Shown in pieces: positions 6,153 to 14,287 of a stretch of DNA of 64,000 nucleotides. Within the stretch, counting starts at the first letter, position 1. Each line of letters opens with the position of its first letter. Origin of the DNA: an uncultured Bacillota bacterium. Its GTDB lineage: Bacteria; Bacillota; Clostridia; Lachnospirales; Lachnospiraceae. Under the pieces are notes generated by a model, which was not told the origin of the DNA, did no database searches, and worked only from the letters and a program-made list of their open reading frames with translations. A program made the position numbers and the translations under genes. Location: NCBI GenBank assembly GCA_958352855.1, contig CATWQE010000003.1, positions 1-64,000 on the forward strand, read 5' to 3'.

Positions 6153-8600
6153 TTATATATGCTCCCTCACCTTCAGCTTCCTACCAAAAACCCAGAACAA
6201 CAATCCAACCGCACTGATTATTTCCCCTGTTTTCAGCCCCGGAGAATGGTATATCATTTCAATATCATGTATTCCCTTCTCCACCTTTACCCCAAGAAAC
6301 GCTGTATTTACTTTTTCAGTCTTTGCCTTTTTTCCATCTATAGAAACAGTAAAGTTTTCATCAAATGGAATGGATGTAATGAGCGTTCCCGCTTCTTTTC
6401 TTTCTATTGTACCAGCTATTTTGTTTCCCTTTGTTGCCTGCTTATCCAGAACAAAATCTGACTGACACAATGTCTGATTTTTTGAATCCTCCTTATCTTT
6501 TCTCCAGATATAGCTTTTTAAATTCTTTATTTCATAGGTTCCTTTTCCAAAGTTTATCTGAATTTGTGTCTGTCCTTCTTTCAACATCACAGCATAAGTA
6601 AAGGTTTCATTTTCGTTATAATAGATGTGCTCTTTTTTCGTTAATTTGTTGCGTATGCCTTCTACATCTACAGATATATCCTGTGATATGTTATGATTCT
6701 CCACATCAAATTGAAGCAGCAAAATATCGCCTTCCTTTGCTTGCGGAATAGGCAGACTTTTTGAAACAGCTTGTTTGATATCTATTTCTTTCTGCTTAAA
6801 TCCAAGGTCTGTTTCCTGAATCTTTGCTTGAAGTTTTTCCCTCCATCCGGCACAGGAACTTCCGTCTTTTACAATAGCAAAATCGAGAAAGGCGGTCTGA
6901 TTATACGGAAATTCTAAGTTGCTATAGTCCTGTTCAGACAGATATTGGTTGGTTGCATAGGCAACCGGATATACCTCTGGATTTTCATAAACATTTTCTT
7001 CTATTTCCTGATAACCTGGAATATCTTCTTCCGATAAAATGTATTTCACTCCCATCAGCTTTTGAAAGATAGGATTCTTGGCTCTTGCCTGCATAAATAT
7101 ATTTCGATAGGGCTGTTCTACCTGAAAAATATCTTTTCGAAAGCTCTGATAGACTTCGCTATAAGTGGAAGAATATACAGAAGAACTATACTGCTCTGCG
7201 GACCAGATTCTGTTTAAATTTGCTGCATCTGTTTTCCTTGTTCCTGCCTGTTCCATGCGGTAGAAACCTTCTTCTTTTTCCAAAATCTCCTCTGTTATAT
7301 GGCTGTAATCCTTATCTGTAAGCTGAAGATAAAAGTCTTTTTCTACCATTTGACTGCTCTCTTTTTGCATAACAATTCCATACAACAGAAGCAATCCTAT
7401 GGGTACAATAATCACTATTTTTTCTTTATGCTTTTTACCAAAATATTGGGAATAAAAAAGCAGCCCGCAAAAAAGCATAAGTCCTGCATCTATAAGCAAA
7501 AAAACATCTGCCTGCGTTATTTTTTCCGGCGTCTTTCCTCCCCATATCATGATAAGCGTTACCATAAAGGGTAAAATCCCCTGCCAAAAAGGTATTTCTT
7601 GTCTTCTTTGTTTTTCCAGATACATGGCAATTAAATAGCACAGCAACGGAAGCACTGGTATCAAAACCTTGCCTCTGATATACAGTCCTCCATTTAACAC
7701 ATACTGAAAAACAGGAAGGAGAATAACAAGAAAACAGGCAATATGAAGATACTTTTCTCTCCACTTTTTATAGGTAAATCCACTAATCAGAACAGTCAGT
7801 GCAAAAGTCGTAAGGCCAATACCATAAGGAGAATAAAGAACCTGCATGTAATCTGAATCCGGTAAAAAAAGTTCTTCCAGGGAAACAGATGGAGCAGCTC
7901 TGTGCTCACCCTTTAGCAGCGCCATAGCTGTAGGTATCACCAAGAATCCACTCATCATAACTGCTGTTAAAATAGGAATACAAAACAAAATACCAGCAAA
8001 AACAAAACTCTTTGCGATGACTTTTTTTCTCTGTTTCTCCTGAATATCCAGGTATTGAGACACTCCATAAATGAACAAAACCAGGATTCCGCCTATACTG
8101 AAATAGAAGCTGGTCATAATCATAAGAAACACACTGCCTGTCAGTAAATCTGATTTCTTTTTTTGAAAATATCGGTCTGTTCCCATGAGACTTAAAATCA
8201 GAAAAGGCATATAATTTACAAACATAATATGCGTATAAGAATGAAAAATCATAGGACCTGCCAGCAAAAACAGCATAGCGGTTAAGATACTGTTTCCCTT
8301 TGACACTCCATGATTTCTGAGCCATTTATAAAACAGCAGTACATCTGCCGCCAGGCAAAAGAGACTAATAAAAATAATATAATCACTCATTTTGACAAAG
8401 GGCAAGAAATATGCCGGAAGGAAAAGCGGATTATATAAGCCATAATAAGCAAAATTATAGATGTTTTGTCCGCCTCCAATATTCGCTGCAAATTCTGGAA
8501 AAACGGTTCCGGTTTCATAAAACTGCTGCCGGAAATATTCAGGAAATACGCTGTGCTGACTGAGCCAGTCTACATTGGAGCCAAATATCTTTTCTGTCAC
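6153..8600 (-). CDS. YfhO family membrane glycosyltransferase
   Basis: An 815-residue polytopic membrane protein with about 12 hydrophobic segments in the first 420 residues, a large extracytoplasmic domain (about 430-780) and a last membrane segment near 795. Early motifs DWLSQHSV and GGGQNIYNFAYYGLYNP fit the YfhO family. YfhO proteins transfer a sugar from a polyprenyl-phosphate carrier to wall or lipoteichoic acid polymers outside the membrane. Here it is the last gene of an operon with a CsbB-like GT2 and a GtrA protein that would make and flip that carrier. ATG overlaps the GT2 stop by 4 bases and a stop codon lies just upstream in frame. The first membrane helix usual in the family, which precedes DWLSQH, therefore seems to be absent. 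Confidence 0.85.
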   Translation of the reverse strand: MTEKIFGSNVDWLSQHSVFPEYFRQQFYETGTVFPEFAANIGGGQNIYNFAYYGLYNPLFLPAYFLPFVKMSDYIIFISLFCLAADVLLFYKWLRNHGVSKGNSILTAMLFLLAGPMIFHSYTHIMFVNYMPFLILSLMGTDRYFQKKKSDLLTGSVFLMIMTSFYFSIGGILVLFIYGVSQYLDIQEKQRKKVIAKSFVFAGILFCIPILTAVMMSGFLVIPTAMALLKGEHRAAPSVSLEELFLPDSDYMQVLYSPYGIGLTTFALTVLISGFTYKKWREKYLHIACFLVILLPVFQYVLNGGLYIRGKVLIPVLPLLCYLIAMYLEKQRRQEIPFWQGILPFMVTLIMIWGGKTPEKITQADVFLLIDAGLMLFCGLLFYSQYFGKKHKEKIVIIVPIGLLLLYGIVMQKESSQMVEKDFYLQLTDKDYSHITEEILEKEEGFYRMEQAGTRKTDAANLNRIWSAEQYSSSVYSSTYSEVYQSFRKDIFQVEQPYRNIFMQARAKNPIFQKLMGVKYILSEEDIPGYQEIEENVYENPEVYPVAYATNQYLSEQDYSNLEFPYNQTAFLDFAIVKDGSSCAGWREKLQAKIQETDLGFKQKEIDIKQAVSKSLPIPQAKEGDILLLQFDVENHNISQDISVDVEGIRNKLTKKEHIYYNENETFTYAVMLKEGQTQIQINFGKGTYEIKNLKSYIWRKDKEDSKNQTLCQSDFVLDKQATKGNKIAGTIERKEAGTLITSIPFDENFTVSIDGKKAKTEKVNTAFLGVKVEKGIHDIEMIYHSPGLKTGEIISAVGLLFWVFGRKLKVREHI

Positions 8601-9541
8601 TTTTCAAGTTCTCCTTCGCTGCTTTCTTTTAAAATATAGATTGGTCTGTGCTTTGTTTCCAAATAGGTTTTTGATAAGTACTGTCCCACGATTCCGGTAC
8701 AGAGGAGTTGAATTCCTCCCACAAAAAACATAATGCAAACCAGAGAAGGCCAGCCGGACACCGGGTCTCCCCAGATTAAAGTCCGCATCACAATAAAACC
8801 AATGGTAACAAAAGACAGGAGACAAAACAGTACCCCCATAATAGATGCCAGAGACAAGGGCGCCACTGAAAAACCTGTAATTCCTTCCATGGAATAGAAA
8901 AATAATTTTTTTAATGACCATTTTGTTTTCCCTGCTGAACGCTCTACGTTTTCAAATTCCAGCCATTTTGTACGAAAACCAACCCATTCAAAAATCCCCT
9001 TTGAAAAGCGGTTATACTCACTCATATTCAAAACCGCATCCACCATGTTCCGTTTCATTAAACGATAATCTCTTGCACCGTTTACAATTTCCGTCTTAGA
9101 GATTTTATTGATGAATTTATAAAAACTACGGGATAAAAAGGAGCGTATTCTTGGCTCTCCTGTTCTGGTAGAACGTTTTGTCGCTACACTGTCATAGCCT
9201 TCCTCCTCCAGAATTTTATACATTTTCGGCAGCATATAAGGAGGGTCCTGTAAGTCCACATCCATTACAGCCACATAGTCTCCCACTGCATTTTTAAGCC
9301 CTGCATAGATTGCCGCTTCCTTCCCAAAATTTCTCGAAAAAGACAGATATTTACATCTTTTATCTAAGATATGCAAATCCTTCATTACACTCAAAGTCCG
9401 GTCTGTAGACCCATCGTCTATAAATAATAATTCTGTGTCTACTCCCCTCAAATCTGTCATAACCTTACTCATTTCCCTATAGTAAATGGGCAGAGCCTCT
9501 TCTTCATTAAAACATGGAATAATCACTGTTAATTTCTTCAT
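8597..9541 (-). CDS. GT2 family polyprenyl-phosphate glycosyltransferase (CsbB/GtrB type)
   Basis: A 314-residue GT-A fold glycosyltransferase. The start KLTVIIPCFNEEEALP, the nucleotide-binding IDDGSTD, the DVDLQDPP metal-binding stretch and two C-terminal membrane helices (about 228-252 and 262-290) are all typical of the DPM1/GtrB/CsbB group. The reaction is transfer of a sugar from a nucleotide donor to undecaprenyl phosphate at the inner face of the membrane. It overlaps gtrA-like (ATGA at 9538-9541) and the yfhO-like gene (8597-8600) by 4 bases each, so the three products are made together. The sugar cannot be told from sequence. Confidence 0.92.
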   Translation of the reverse strand: MKKLTVIIPCFNEEEALPIYYREMSKVMTDLRGVDTELLFIDDGSTDRTLSVMKDLHILDKRCKYLSFSRNFGKEAAIYAGLKNAVGDYVAVMDVDLQDPPYMLPKMYKILEEEGYDSVATKRSTRTGEPRIRSFLSRSFYKFINKISKTEIVNGARDYRLMKRNMVDAVLNMSEYNRFSKGIFEWVGFRTKWLEFENVERSAGKTKWSLKKLFFYSMEGITGFSVAPLSLASIMGVLFCLLSFVTIGFIVMRTLIWGDPVSGWPSLVCIMFFVGGIQLLCTGIVGQYLSKTYLETKHRPIYILKESSEGELEK

Positions 9542-9933
9542 TTTCTATCCTCCTGAAATATGTAAAACTTGCTGATTATATAGTTCATTCCAATTACAAC
9601 AGCCTGTAAAATAACCTTTGCATCCAGGTCCGGTACAGAACTTACTTCTGTTAATCCATACATGCCTAATACCTCTACTCCCATAGAAATCATCCGCATA
9701 CTGACAAAACGAAAGCATTCTTTCCTGAGATTCTCTGTACTTTTCTGTCCAAACACAAAGCTCTTATTGATAACAAATGCAAAAGCAATAGCAACTAAAA
9801 TCGAAATCACATTCGCAATCTGCGTTTCCATATGCACACCGTATTTTAAAATAGAAAACATTACAAGATTTATAAATGTAGTACTAATACCAGCCATAAT
9901 GTACCGAAGCAGTTCCAAGTTCATTTTCTGCAC
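9538..9933 (-). CDS. GtrA family membrane protein (lipid-linked sugar flippase)
   Basis: A 131-residue protein with four predicted membrane helices and the conserved early sequence LLRYIMAGISTTFINLVMF plus FVINKSFVF, characteristic of GtrA. The family is thought to move polyprenyl-phosphate sugars across the membrane for GtrB/YfhO-type transfer, which fits its two downstream neighbours. AGGAGG lies seven bases upstream of ATG at 9933. It is divergent from the response regulator gene starting at 10061, so the shared 127-base intergenic region may carry control sites for both units. Confidence 0.9.
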   Translation of the reverse strand: MQKMNLELLRYIMAGISTTFINLVMFSILKYGVHMETQIANVISILVAIAFAFVINKSFVFGQKSTENLRKECFRFVSMRMISMGVEVLGMYGLTEVSSVPDLDAKVILQAVVIGMNYIISKFYIFQEDRK

Positions 9934-9959
9934 CTCCTGCTAATGAACTTAACAATTTT

Positions 9960-10033
9960 TTCTTAACTTTCGGACAAATTATTTCTTAATATTTCCTTAA
10001 GTTTTCTTTATTTACATTTATTTCTGTTATAAT
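9960..10033 (+). promoter_or_regulatory. Response-regulator promoter with TTCTTAA direct repeats
   Basis: A perfect TATAAT at 10028-10033 lies 27 bases before the start of the response regulator; the -35 is weak (TCTTTA, 10005-10010). Upstream are TTCTTAA at 9960, TTCTTAA at 9983 and TCCTTAA at 9994. The last two are 11 bp apart, the helical spacing usual for OmpR-family dimers. Autoregulation, and control of the divergent gtrA operon, is inference. Confidence 0.5.
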
Positions 10034-10060
10034 GTATTCTTGAAATCAGGAGGTAAATCT

Positions 10061-10762
10061 ATGGACACATCAAAGATACTCATTGTGGATGACAACCCGG
10101 AAATTAGGGAAATTATAGAAATTCTGTTAAAGGGAGAAGGATTTGAAACCTTTCAGGCAAAAGATGGTTTGACTGCCCTGAATCAGTTAAAAAAACAGGA
10201 TTTTGACTTGATTATTTTAGATATTATGATGCCTGGAATGAATGGTTATCAGACATGTATAGAAATGCGGAAAAACAGCAATGCCCCCATACTCTTTCTA
10301 AGCGCACGCACCAAAGACAGTGATAAAACCCTTGGTTTCTCCAGCGGAGGAGACGACTATCTTGCAAAGCCCTTTTCCTATAATGAATTAATCAGCAGGG
10401 CAAAAGCGCTTATACGCCGCTACCACGTATATAAAGGAAAAGCAGAAACCAGGCAGCCTTCAAAAACAATCACTTATCATGAGCTTACCATTGATGAACA
10501 GGCAGAACAGGTCACGAAAAATGGAGTGACCATAGACTTGACCAATACAGAGTACCGTATGCTTGTTCTTTTAATCAAACATTGCGGACAGGTATTTTCC
10601 GCAGAACATCTCTATGAATCCATATGGGAAGAGCCTTATTATTATGGAGCAAATAATACGGTAATGGTACACATACGAAATCTGAGGAGAAAAATTGAAG
10701 AAAATCCAAATCAACCTGAAATTATAAAAACCGTATGGGGAAGGGGGTATCGCTGTGACTAA
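10061..10762 (+). CDS. OmpR family response regulator
   Basis: A 233-residue two-component regulator. The receiver domain (1-120) has the acidic pair DD after ILIV, the phospho-acceptor Asp in LIILDIMMPGMNGY (about residue 52), the conserved Ser in LFLSAR and Lys in YLAKPFS. The C-terminal winged helix ends in HIRNLRRKIEENP and VWGRGYR, as in OmpR/PhoB members. ATG at 10061 is chosen because AGGAGG lies eight bases upstream; longer starts at 10040 lack one. The stop overlaps the GTG start of the histidine kinase by 8 bases. The pair resembles VanRS-like systems sensing envelope stress and may control the adjacent wall-glycosylation operon. Confidence 0.93.
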   Translation: MDTSKILIVDDNPEIREIIEILLKGEGFETFQAKDGLTALNQLKKQDFDLIILDIMMPGMNGYQTCIEMRKNSNAPILFLSARTKDSDKTLGFSSGGDDYLAKPFSYNELISRAKALIRRYHVYKGKAETRQPSKTITYHELTIDEQAEQVTKNGVTIDLTNTEYRMLVLLIKHCGQVFSAEHLYESIWEEPYYYGANNTVMVHIRNLRRKIEENPNQPEIIKTVWGRGYRCD

Positions 10763-12119
10763 GAAACTATCAGCCATGAAAATCCGTACAAAACTGGCCT
10801 TTCTCATTGTGCTTACAGGATTTTTTTGTTATTCTCTGTTTCAGTTTCTCTGGTATAACAAATACACTGTATTTGAAGCCCTTGACCCTGTCTTTCATTT
10901 TTCACCTCTTCATGGTGATGAAAACTTTTTAGACCAGCTTTATGAAGAAGCGGCAAAATATAATCTTCCTGAGTCCGAAACAGACACCGAAGCTATTCAA
11001 AAGCTCCAGCCCTGGTTTGATTTAGGGGATGACTATACCAGCATTTATATTTATGGTTCTGATGGCTACTATCGTGCCGGAAAATATGCAAGTGCCATGG
11101 AAGATAGTACTTTTCGGACTTTTTTTGATATGGGTTACCGCATAACAGGAGGCGAAGGTGAAAACTCCCGGGAATTTCCAGCAGAATTTAAAAACGGTTC
11201 CGGAATCATCCGGGTGTACTTTTATCATAATTCCATGTTTCTGTACCCTTACGTTTTATTCTGTTTAGGTATTTCTTTTTTACTTTTTTTATCCGTTATC
11301 CTTTGTTTTGTCTCTCACAAAATGAAACAGATTTCTAAGATTGAACATGGTATTTTGCAAATGGCATCCGGAGATTTAAAAACAGCCCTGCCAAAGTATC
11401 CCGGGGATGAAATCGGTATCCTGTCCTCAGAATTAAACCAGCTCCGTATCACACTGGCTGATACCCTTCAGCAAGAACAGGAAAGCCGCCAGGCCAATCA
11501 GGATTTAATCACTGCATTATCTCATGACCTGCGGACGCCCCTTACGATTCTCAATGGTTATCTGGAGGTATTACATTTAAAAAAATCTCCTGAAATGGAG
11601 GAAGAATATCTGAAACGATGTCTGCAAAAAACAAAAGACATCAAAGATATGACAGACCGGATGTTTGAATATGCATTGGTTTATGAGGAAAATGAAACAC
11701 CAGATATGGAACCTTTGCCTTTCTCTTTCTTTTATGACTGTTTAAAGGAAAATATAGACTATATTCACCTTGCAGGTTTTTCCTGCGAAATGACTTCCGC
11801 ATCAGCATCGAAAAAACAAGAAGTTTCTTTCACCAGTGACACAACTATGATTAAACGAATCTTCCAAAATTTATTTTCTAATATTTTAAAATACGGAGAT
11901 AAGTCTACCCCTGTTTTAATTGATGTTTCTTACGAATCCAGAGAATTAAAAATCCGTATCAGAAACAAAATCAAGGAAACAGACTCTTCTGTGCAAAGCA
12001 CTCACATTGGTCTGAGAAATGTGGAAAGAATGATGTCTCTTCTGAAGGGGCAGATATTGTATTCGGAGCAAAAGCAGGAATTTGTCATTCAACTTACTTT
12101 CTTTGCAGATGCTTTGTAA
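10755..12119 (+). CDS. Membrane sensor histidine kinase
   Basis: A 454-residue partner of the preceding regulator. Membrane helices at about 12-32 and 165-187 enclose an extracellular sensor of about 130 residues; a HAMP linker follows (to about 240), then the HisKA motif ALSHDLRTPLTILNGY with the phospho-accepting His. The C-terminal ATPase domain has the N-box NLFSNILKYG and GLRN, but the glycine-rich boxes are weak (no clear DxGxG). The GTG start at 10755 overlaps the regulator gene and follows AAGGGGG. The sensor domain is not recognised, so the signal is unknown. Confidence 0.9.
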   Translation: MTKKLSAMKIRTKLAFLIVLTGFFCYSLFQFLWYNKYTVFEALDPVFHFSPLHGDENFLDQLYEEAAKYNLPESETDTEAIQKLQPWFDLGDDYTSIYIYGSDGYYRAGKYASAMEDSTFRTFFDMGYRITGGEGENSREFPAEFKNGSGIIRVYFYHNSMFLYPYVLFCLGISFLLFLSVILCFVSHKMKQISKIEHGILQMASGDLKTALPKYPGDEIGILSSELNQLRITLADTLQQEQESRQANQDLITALSHDLRTPLTILNGYLEVLHLKKSPEMEEEYLKRCLQKTKDIKDMTDRMFEYALVYEENETPDMEPLPFSFFYDCLKENIDYIHLAGFSCEMTSASASKKQEVSFTSDTTMIKRIFQNLFSNILKYGDKSTPVLIDVSYESRELKIRIRNKIKETDSSVQSTHIGLRNVERMMSLLKGQILYSEQKQEFVIQLTFFADAL

Positions 12120-12175
12120 AACTATATTTCGGGTATGGGGATATTTCCCACTTTACTTTTATTCGTATAAATCAA

Positions 12176-12652
12176 TCACAAGCGTTCACGCACCATCATC
12201 AGCGTATATCCAAGGAGATTTTGACCGTTCCATTTGGTTCGGTCAAATCGGTCTGGGTTTTTCATCGATAAACCGATGCCCCAAATTCGATCTTTTACAG
12301 CACATTCCGCTAATACAGCATTACCTGTAGATTTAAGTTTGCCTTTCAGATCCTCATTTTGTGAAAATTTTGCAAGCAGGCCCTTGTAAACAACAATCTG
12401 CCGAACACCGTTCCAATGGTTTTCATCATAGTTTGATACATGTCTGCCAAGCAATTTAATCTCTGCAACATCTTCTGTAGCAAGTATCTTCGCCGCTGAA
12501 GGTTCGTCCTGAAAGCATATTGCCTTACAGTACATCATGTACTGTTCCATAGAAGAAAACGACATACCGTCCACCATAAAAGGCGATGGATACCAATTAC
12601 TTAAATATCCATTCTCCTCGTTCGGATTGTGAAAACAAATAATCTTCATCAT
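12176..12652 (-). CDS. NADAR domain protein (YbiA-like ADP-ribose N-glycosidase), likely antitoxin
   Basis: A 158-residue protein with the hallmarks of the NADAR/YbiA (DUF1768) family: GYLSNWYPSPF near the N-terminus, the FSSMEQYMMYCKA helix, GRHVSNY, and KDRIWGIGLS near the C-terminus. NADAR enzymes cleave N-glycosidic bonds of ADP-ribose-type compounds, and some remove ADP-ribose from guanine as antitoxins of DarT-like enzymes. Here it is the last gene of an operon starting with a DUF3990-type ADP-ribosyltransferase, overlapping its upstream neighbour by 4 bases, which supports the antitoxin reading. It converges on the histidine kinase gene. Confidence 0.85.
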   Translation of the reverse strand: MMKIICFHNPNEENGYLSNWYPSPFMVDGMSFSSMEQYMMYCKAICFQDEPSAAKILATEDVAEIKLLGRHVSNYDENHWNGVRQIVVYKGLLAKFSQNEDLKGKLKSTGNAVLAECAVKDRIWGIGLSMKNPDRFDRTKWNGQNLLGYTLMMVRERL

Positions 12653-13065
12653 ACTTCACCAACCTTTTGTACCGCCAATTCAAGTTCCAGGTCATGTAAA
12701 CCATAATAAGCTTTCTCTAAGAAATCAAGCGGCACTTTTTTCAAAACTTCAACGCTTGGAATACTGTAGTACCATTGATAGTAAGCGTAAAACTCACCAA
12801 TCCAATCGGGCATAAAACCCTTAAGAGCCTTACCGGATTTCAATGAATAATTTTCTGTCTCGGTAAAATATTCCCACAATTCTTTGGCACTCATTGTATT
12901 AACATAGGCTTTCGCTTCATCAATGCTTTTTCTTGTTTTACTTGCCATGTAGGTCTTAATAAAATCTTCGGTATCCATATCAGGATAGCTTTGAGCAACA
13001 AAATCAAAAAGTTTACCCTGATTTTCTACCACATCATTCAAATAATCTTGTGCATATGCTCTCAT
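12649..13065 (-). CDS. Hypothetical protein of the ART-NADAR operon
   Basis: A 138-residue soluble, acidic, mostly helical protein, which I do not recognise by name. Aromatic residues cluster near residues 85-105 (WIGEFYAYYQWYY). It lies between the ADP-ribosyltransferase and NADAR genes with near-zero gaps at both ends, so it probably works with them, perhaps as a second antitoxin or an adaptor. ATG at 13065 is preferred because GAGGAG lies eight bases upstream. A GTG at 13074 and an ATG at 13071 are also in frame but are too close to that site. Confidence 0.6.
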   Translation of the reverse strand: MRAYAQDYLNDVVENQGKLFDFVAQSYPDMDTEDFIKTYMASKTRKSIDEAKAYVNTMSAKELWEYFTETENYSLKSGKALKGFMPDWIGEFYAYYQWYYSIPSVEVLKKVPLDFLEKAYYGLHDLELELAVQKVGEV

Positions 13066-13070
13066 AATCA

Positions 13071-13724
13071 TCACTCCTCAAAAAGTGTACTAAACACCTT
13101 TGTTACCTTATTTGCATCAGAATCAATGAGTTCACGCATTTTTTGTCTTGCAGAAATGTCACGCTGATTGTACTTTTCATTAAATTCTACATAAGAAACC
13201 GTCTGCAAGCTGCCTTCTATTTCTTGGAGTTTGGAATATGCAGGTTCAGTCTTGATGCAGTATTGGATACCAAATCCACCAAGAGATAAGAGTTCTTCAA
13301 GAATATCCATATCTATATTGTCCCTGACAAATTCCTTTGCGATGTAAAAATAGGAGGCATTGGCTCTCCACCCTTTGATAACATCATATTCTTCAGTGTT
13401 TACACCATATTTTTTAATAAATTTCTGTGCCAGCATACGATAGCGCTTAGAGTCAGCAGCATCTCTGTGCTTCATCAACTCTGCAAGCCAGGCAAGAACA
13501 CCTTGCTCTTGAAAATCCAAGATTTTCAAACCATTGGTATCAAGTTCGTACTGATGAACATAACCCTTTATTTCGTTTGGTCTGCAAACCGCCCACTCTT
13601 TTGCAAGCTCAAGGTTTTCTGTAAGATAAAACCCTTGTCCATAGTCATGTTTTTTCTCACCTTTACCATATGTCGGTACTACAATTTCATCAGGCGTTCC
13701 ATGAAATAAGATGATTTTTTCCAT
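13071..13724 (-). CDS. DUF3990-type ADP-ribosyltransferase, putative toxin
   Basis: A 217-residue protein. The N-terminus KIILFHGTPDEI and the later DYGQGFYLTENLELAKEWA are the characteristic ART-fold strands of DUF3990: His-Gly for NAD binding, then the G-x-GFYLT strand. DUF3990 members are seen as ADP-ribosyltransferases in toxin-antitoxin and effector contexts; the target is unknown. It is longer than the usual 150-170 residues because of an extended C-terminal half. The genes for a 67-residue protein (30 bases upstream) and for a NADAR enzyme (downstream) belong to the same unit. The last catalytic residue could not be placed with confidence. Confidence 0.75.
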   Translation of the reverse strand: MEKIILFHGTPDEIVVPTYGKGEKKHDYGQGFYLTENLELAKEWAVCRPNEIKGYVHQYELDTNGLKILDFQEQGVLAWLAELMKHRDAADSKRYRMLAQKFIKKYGVNTEEYDVIKGWRANASYFYIAKEFVRDNIDMDILEELLSLGGFGIQYCIKTEPAYSKLQEIEGSLQTVSYVEFNEKYNQRDISARQKMRELIDSDANKVTKVFSTLFEE

Positions 13725-13753
13725 TTTCAGTCTTCCTTCCTAGACAAACATTT

Positions 13754-13957
13754 TTAATTCATCTCGTCTTTAAAAAGATCATACACATATTCTGAACTTT
13801 CCATATACAACCCAGTTTCCTTGTCCTGAAGTTTTTCAAAGACTTCTGAATTATAAAATCGATTCATTGCCTCATCATATTCTATATTCTGATCTGAAGA
13901 AAACATATCAACAATATCCTGAATTATATATTCAATCAACTGCTCCTGCTTACCCAT
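13754..13957 (-). CDS. Small acidic protein upstream of the ART gene
   Basis: A 67-residue, strongly acidic protein (many D and E), probably helical, with no recognised domain. It begins MGKQEQLIEYIIQDIVDMF and ends YVYDLFKDEMN. It is the first gene of the ART-NADAR operon. A small acidic protein encoded just before a putative toxin is a common antitoxin arrangement, but here a NADAR enzyme is also available for that job, so the division of roles is open. The ribosome site is imperfect (AGGTAGGA). Its upstream DNA is close to or inside the left end of the IS110 element, so its natural promoter may be displaced. Confidence 0.6.
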   Translation of the reverse strand: MGKQEQLIEYIIQDIVDMFSSDQNIEYDEAMNRFYNSEVFEKLQDKETGLYMESSEYVYDLFKDEMN

Positions 13958-14069
13958 ATTAAATTCCTACCTTTCGTAAAAGTTTTATACTTTTTTCTGT
14001 ATGAAAAGAATACTGTGATGATGTCTTTTTATATATCATTCCTCGTATTATAAAGTAGTAGTGTTTATA

Positions 14070-14245
14070 GTCCCTCTCCAAGGACTGTATGCTATACTGT
14101 TGGAGATACTGTGGATTGTTTAATCACTCCTACCACCTGATGGTTTTTGAAAGGCTACAACCACAGTCTCTTTGTATAATTGTTAATCAGTTAGATACCG
14201 CATGACGGTTTATTTAGAACGAGGTTACAATCACAAGGAGTACCT
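14070..14245 (+). ncRNA. Candidate IS110 bridge RNA
   Basis: Upstream of the transposase is a structured stretch that matches bridge-RNA design: a 5' stem-loop (CTCCAA 14076-14081 / TTGGAG 14100-14105), then a stem ACTGTGG (14108-14114) / CCACAGT (14161-14167) around a large loop, then a stem CTCTTTGT (14168-14175) / ACAAGGAG (14233-14240) around a second large loop. The two loops are imperfect copies of each other: both contain TTAATCA, TACC, TGA(T/C)GGTTT and GG(C/T)TACAA(C/T)CACA in the same order. In characterised IS110 elements such loops pair with target and donor DNA. Likely promoter elements lie near 14030-14055 (TATTATAAAG). Confidence 0.7.
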
Positions 14246-14287
14246 GTGGCTCTAAACAGTATCAAATTTATTCAAAGGAGTTTTCTT

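Noticed and set aside
8604..8921. Missing N-terminus of the yfhO-like gene in the upstream frame
   Set aside because: The frame is the same, but a stop codon at 8604 separates it, and the sequence is that of the GT2 gene in another frame.
13980..14070. Terminal inverted repeats of the IS element
   Set aside because: None found; IS110 elements do not have them, so the ends were left approximate. A shared TTTTCTGTA near 13993 and 15471 is too short to use.
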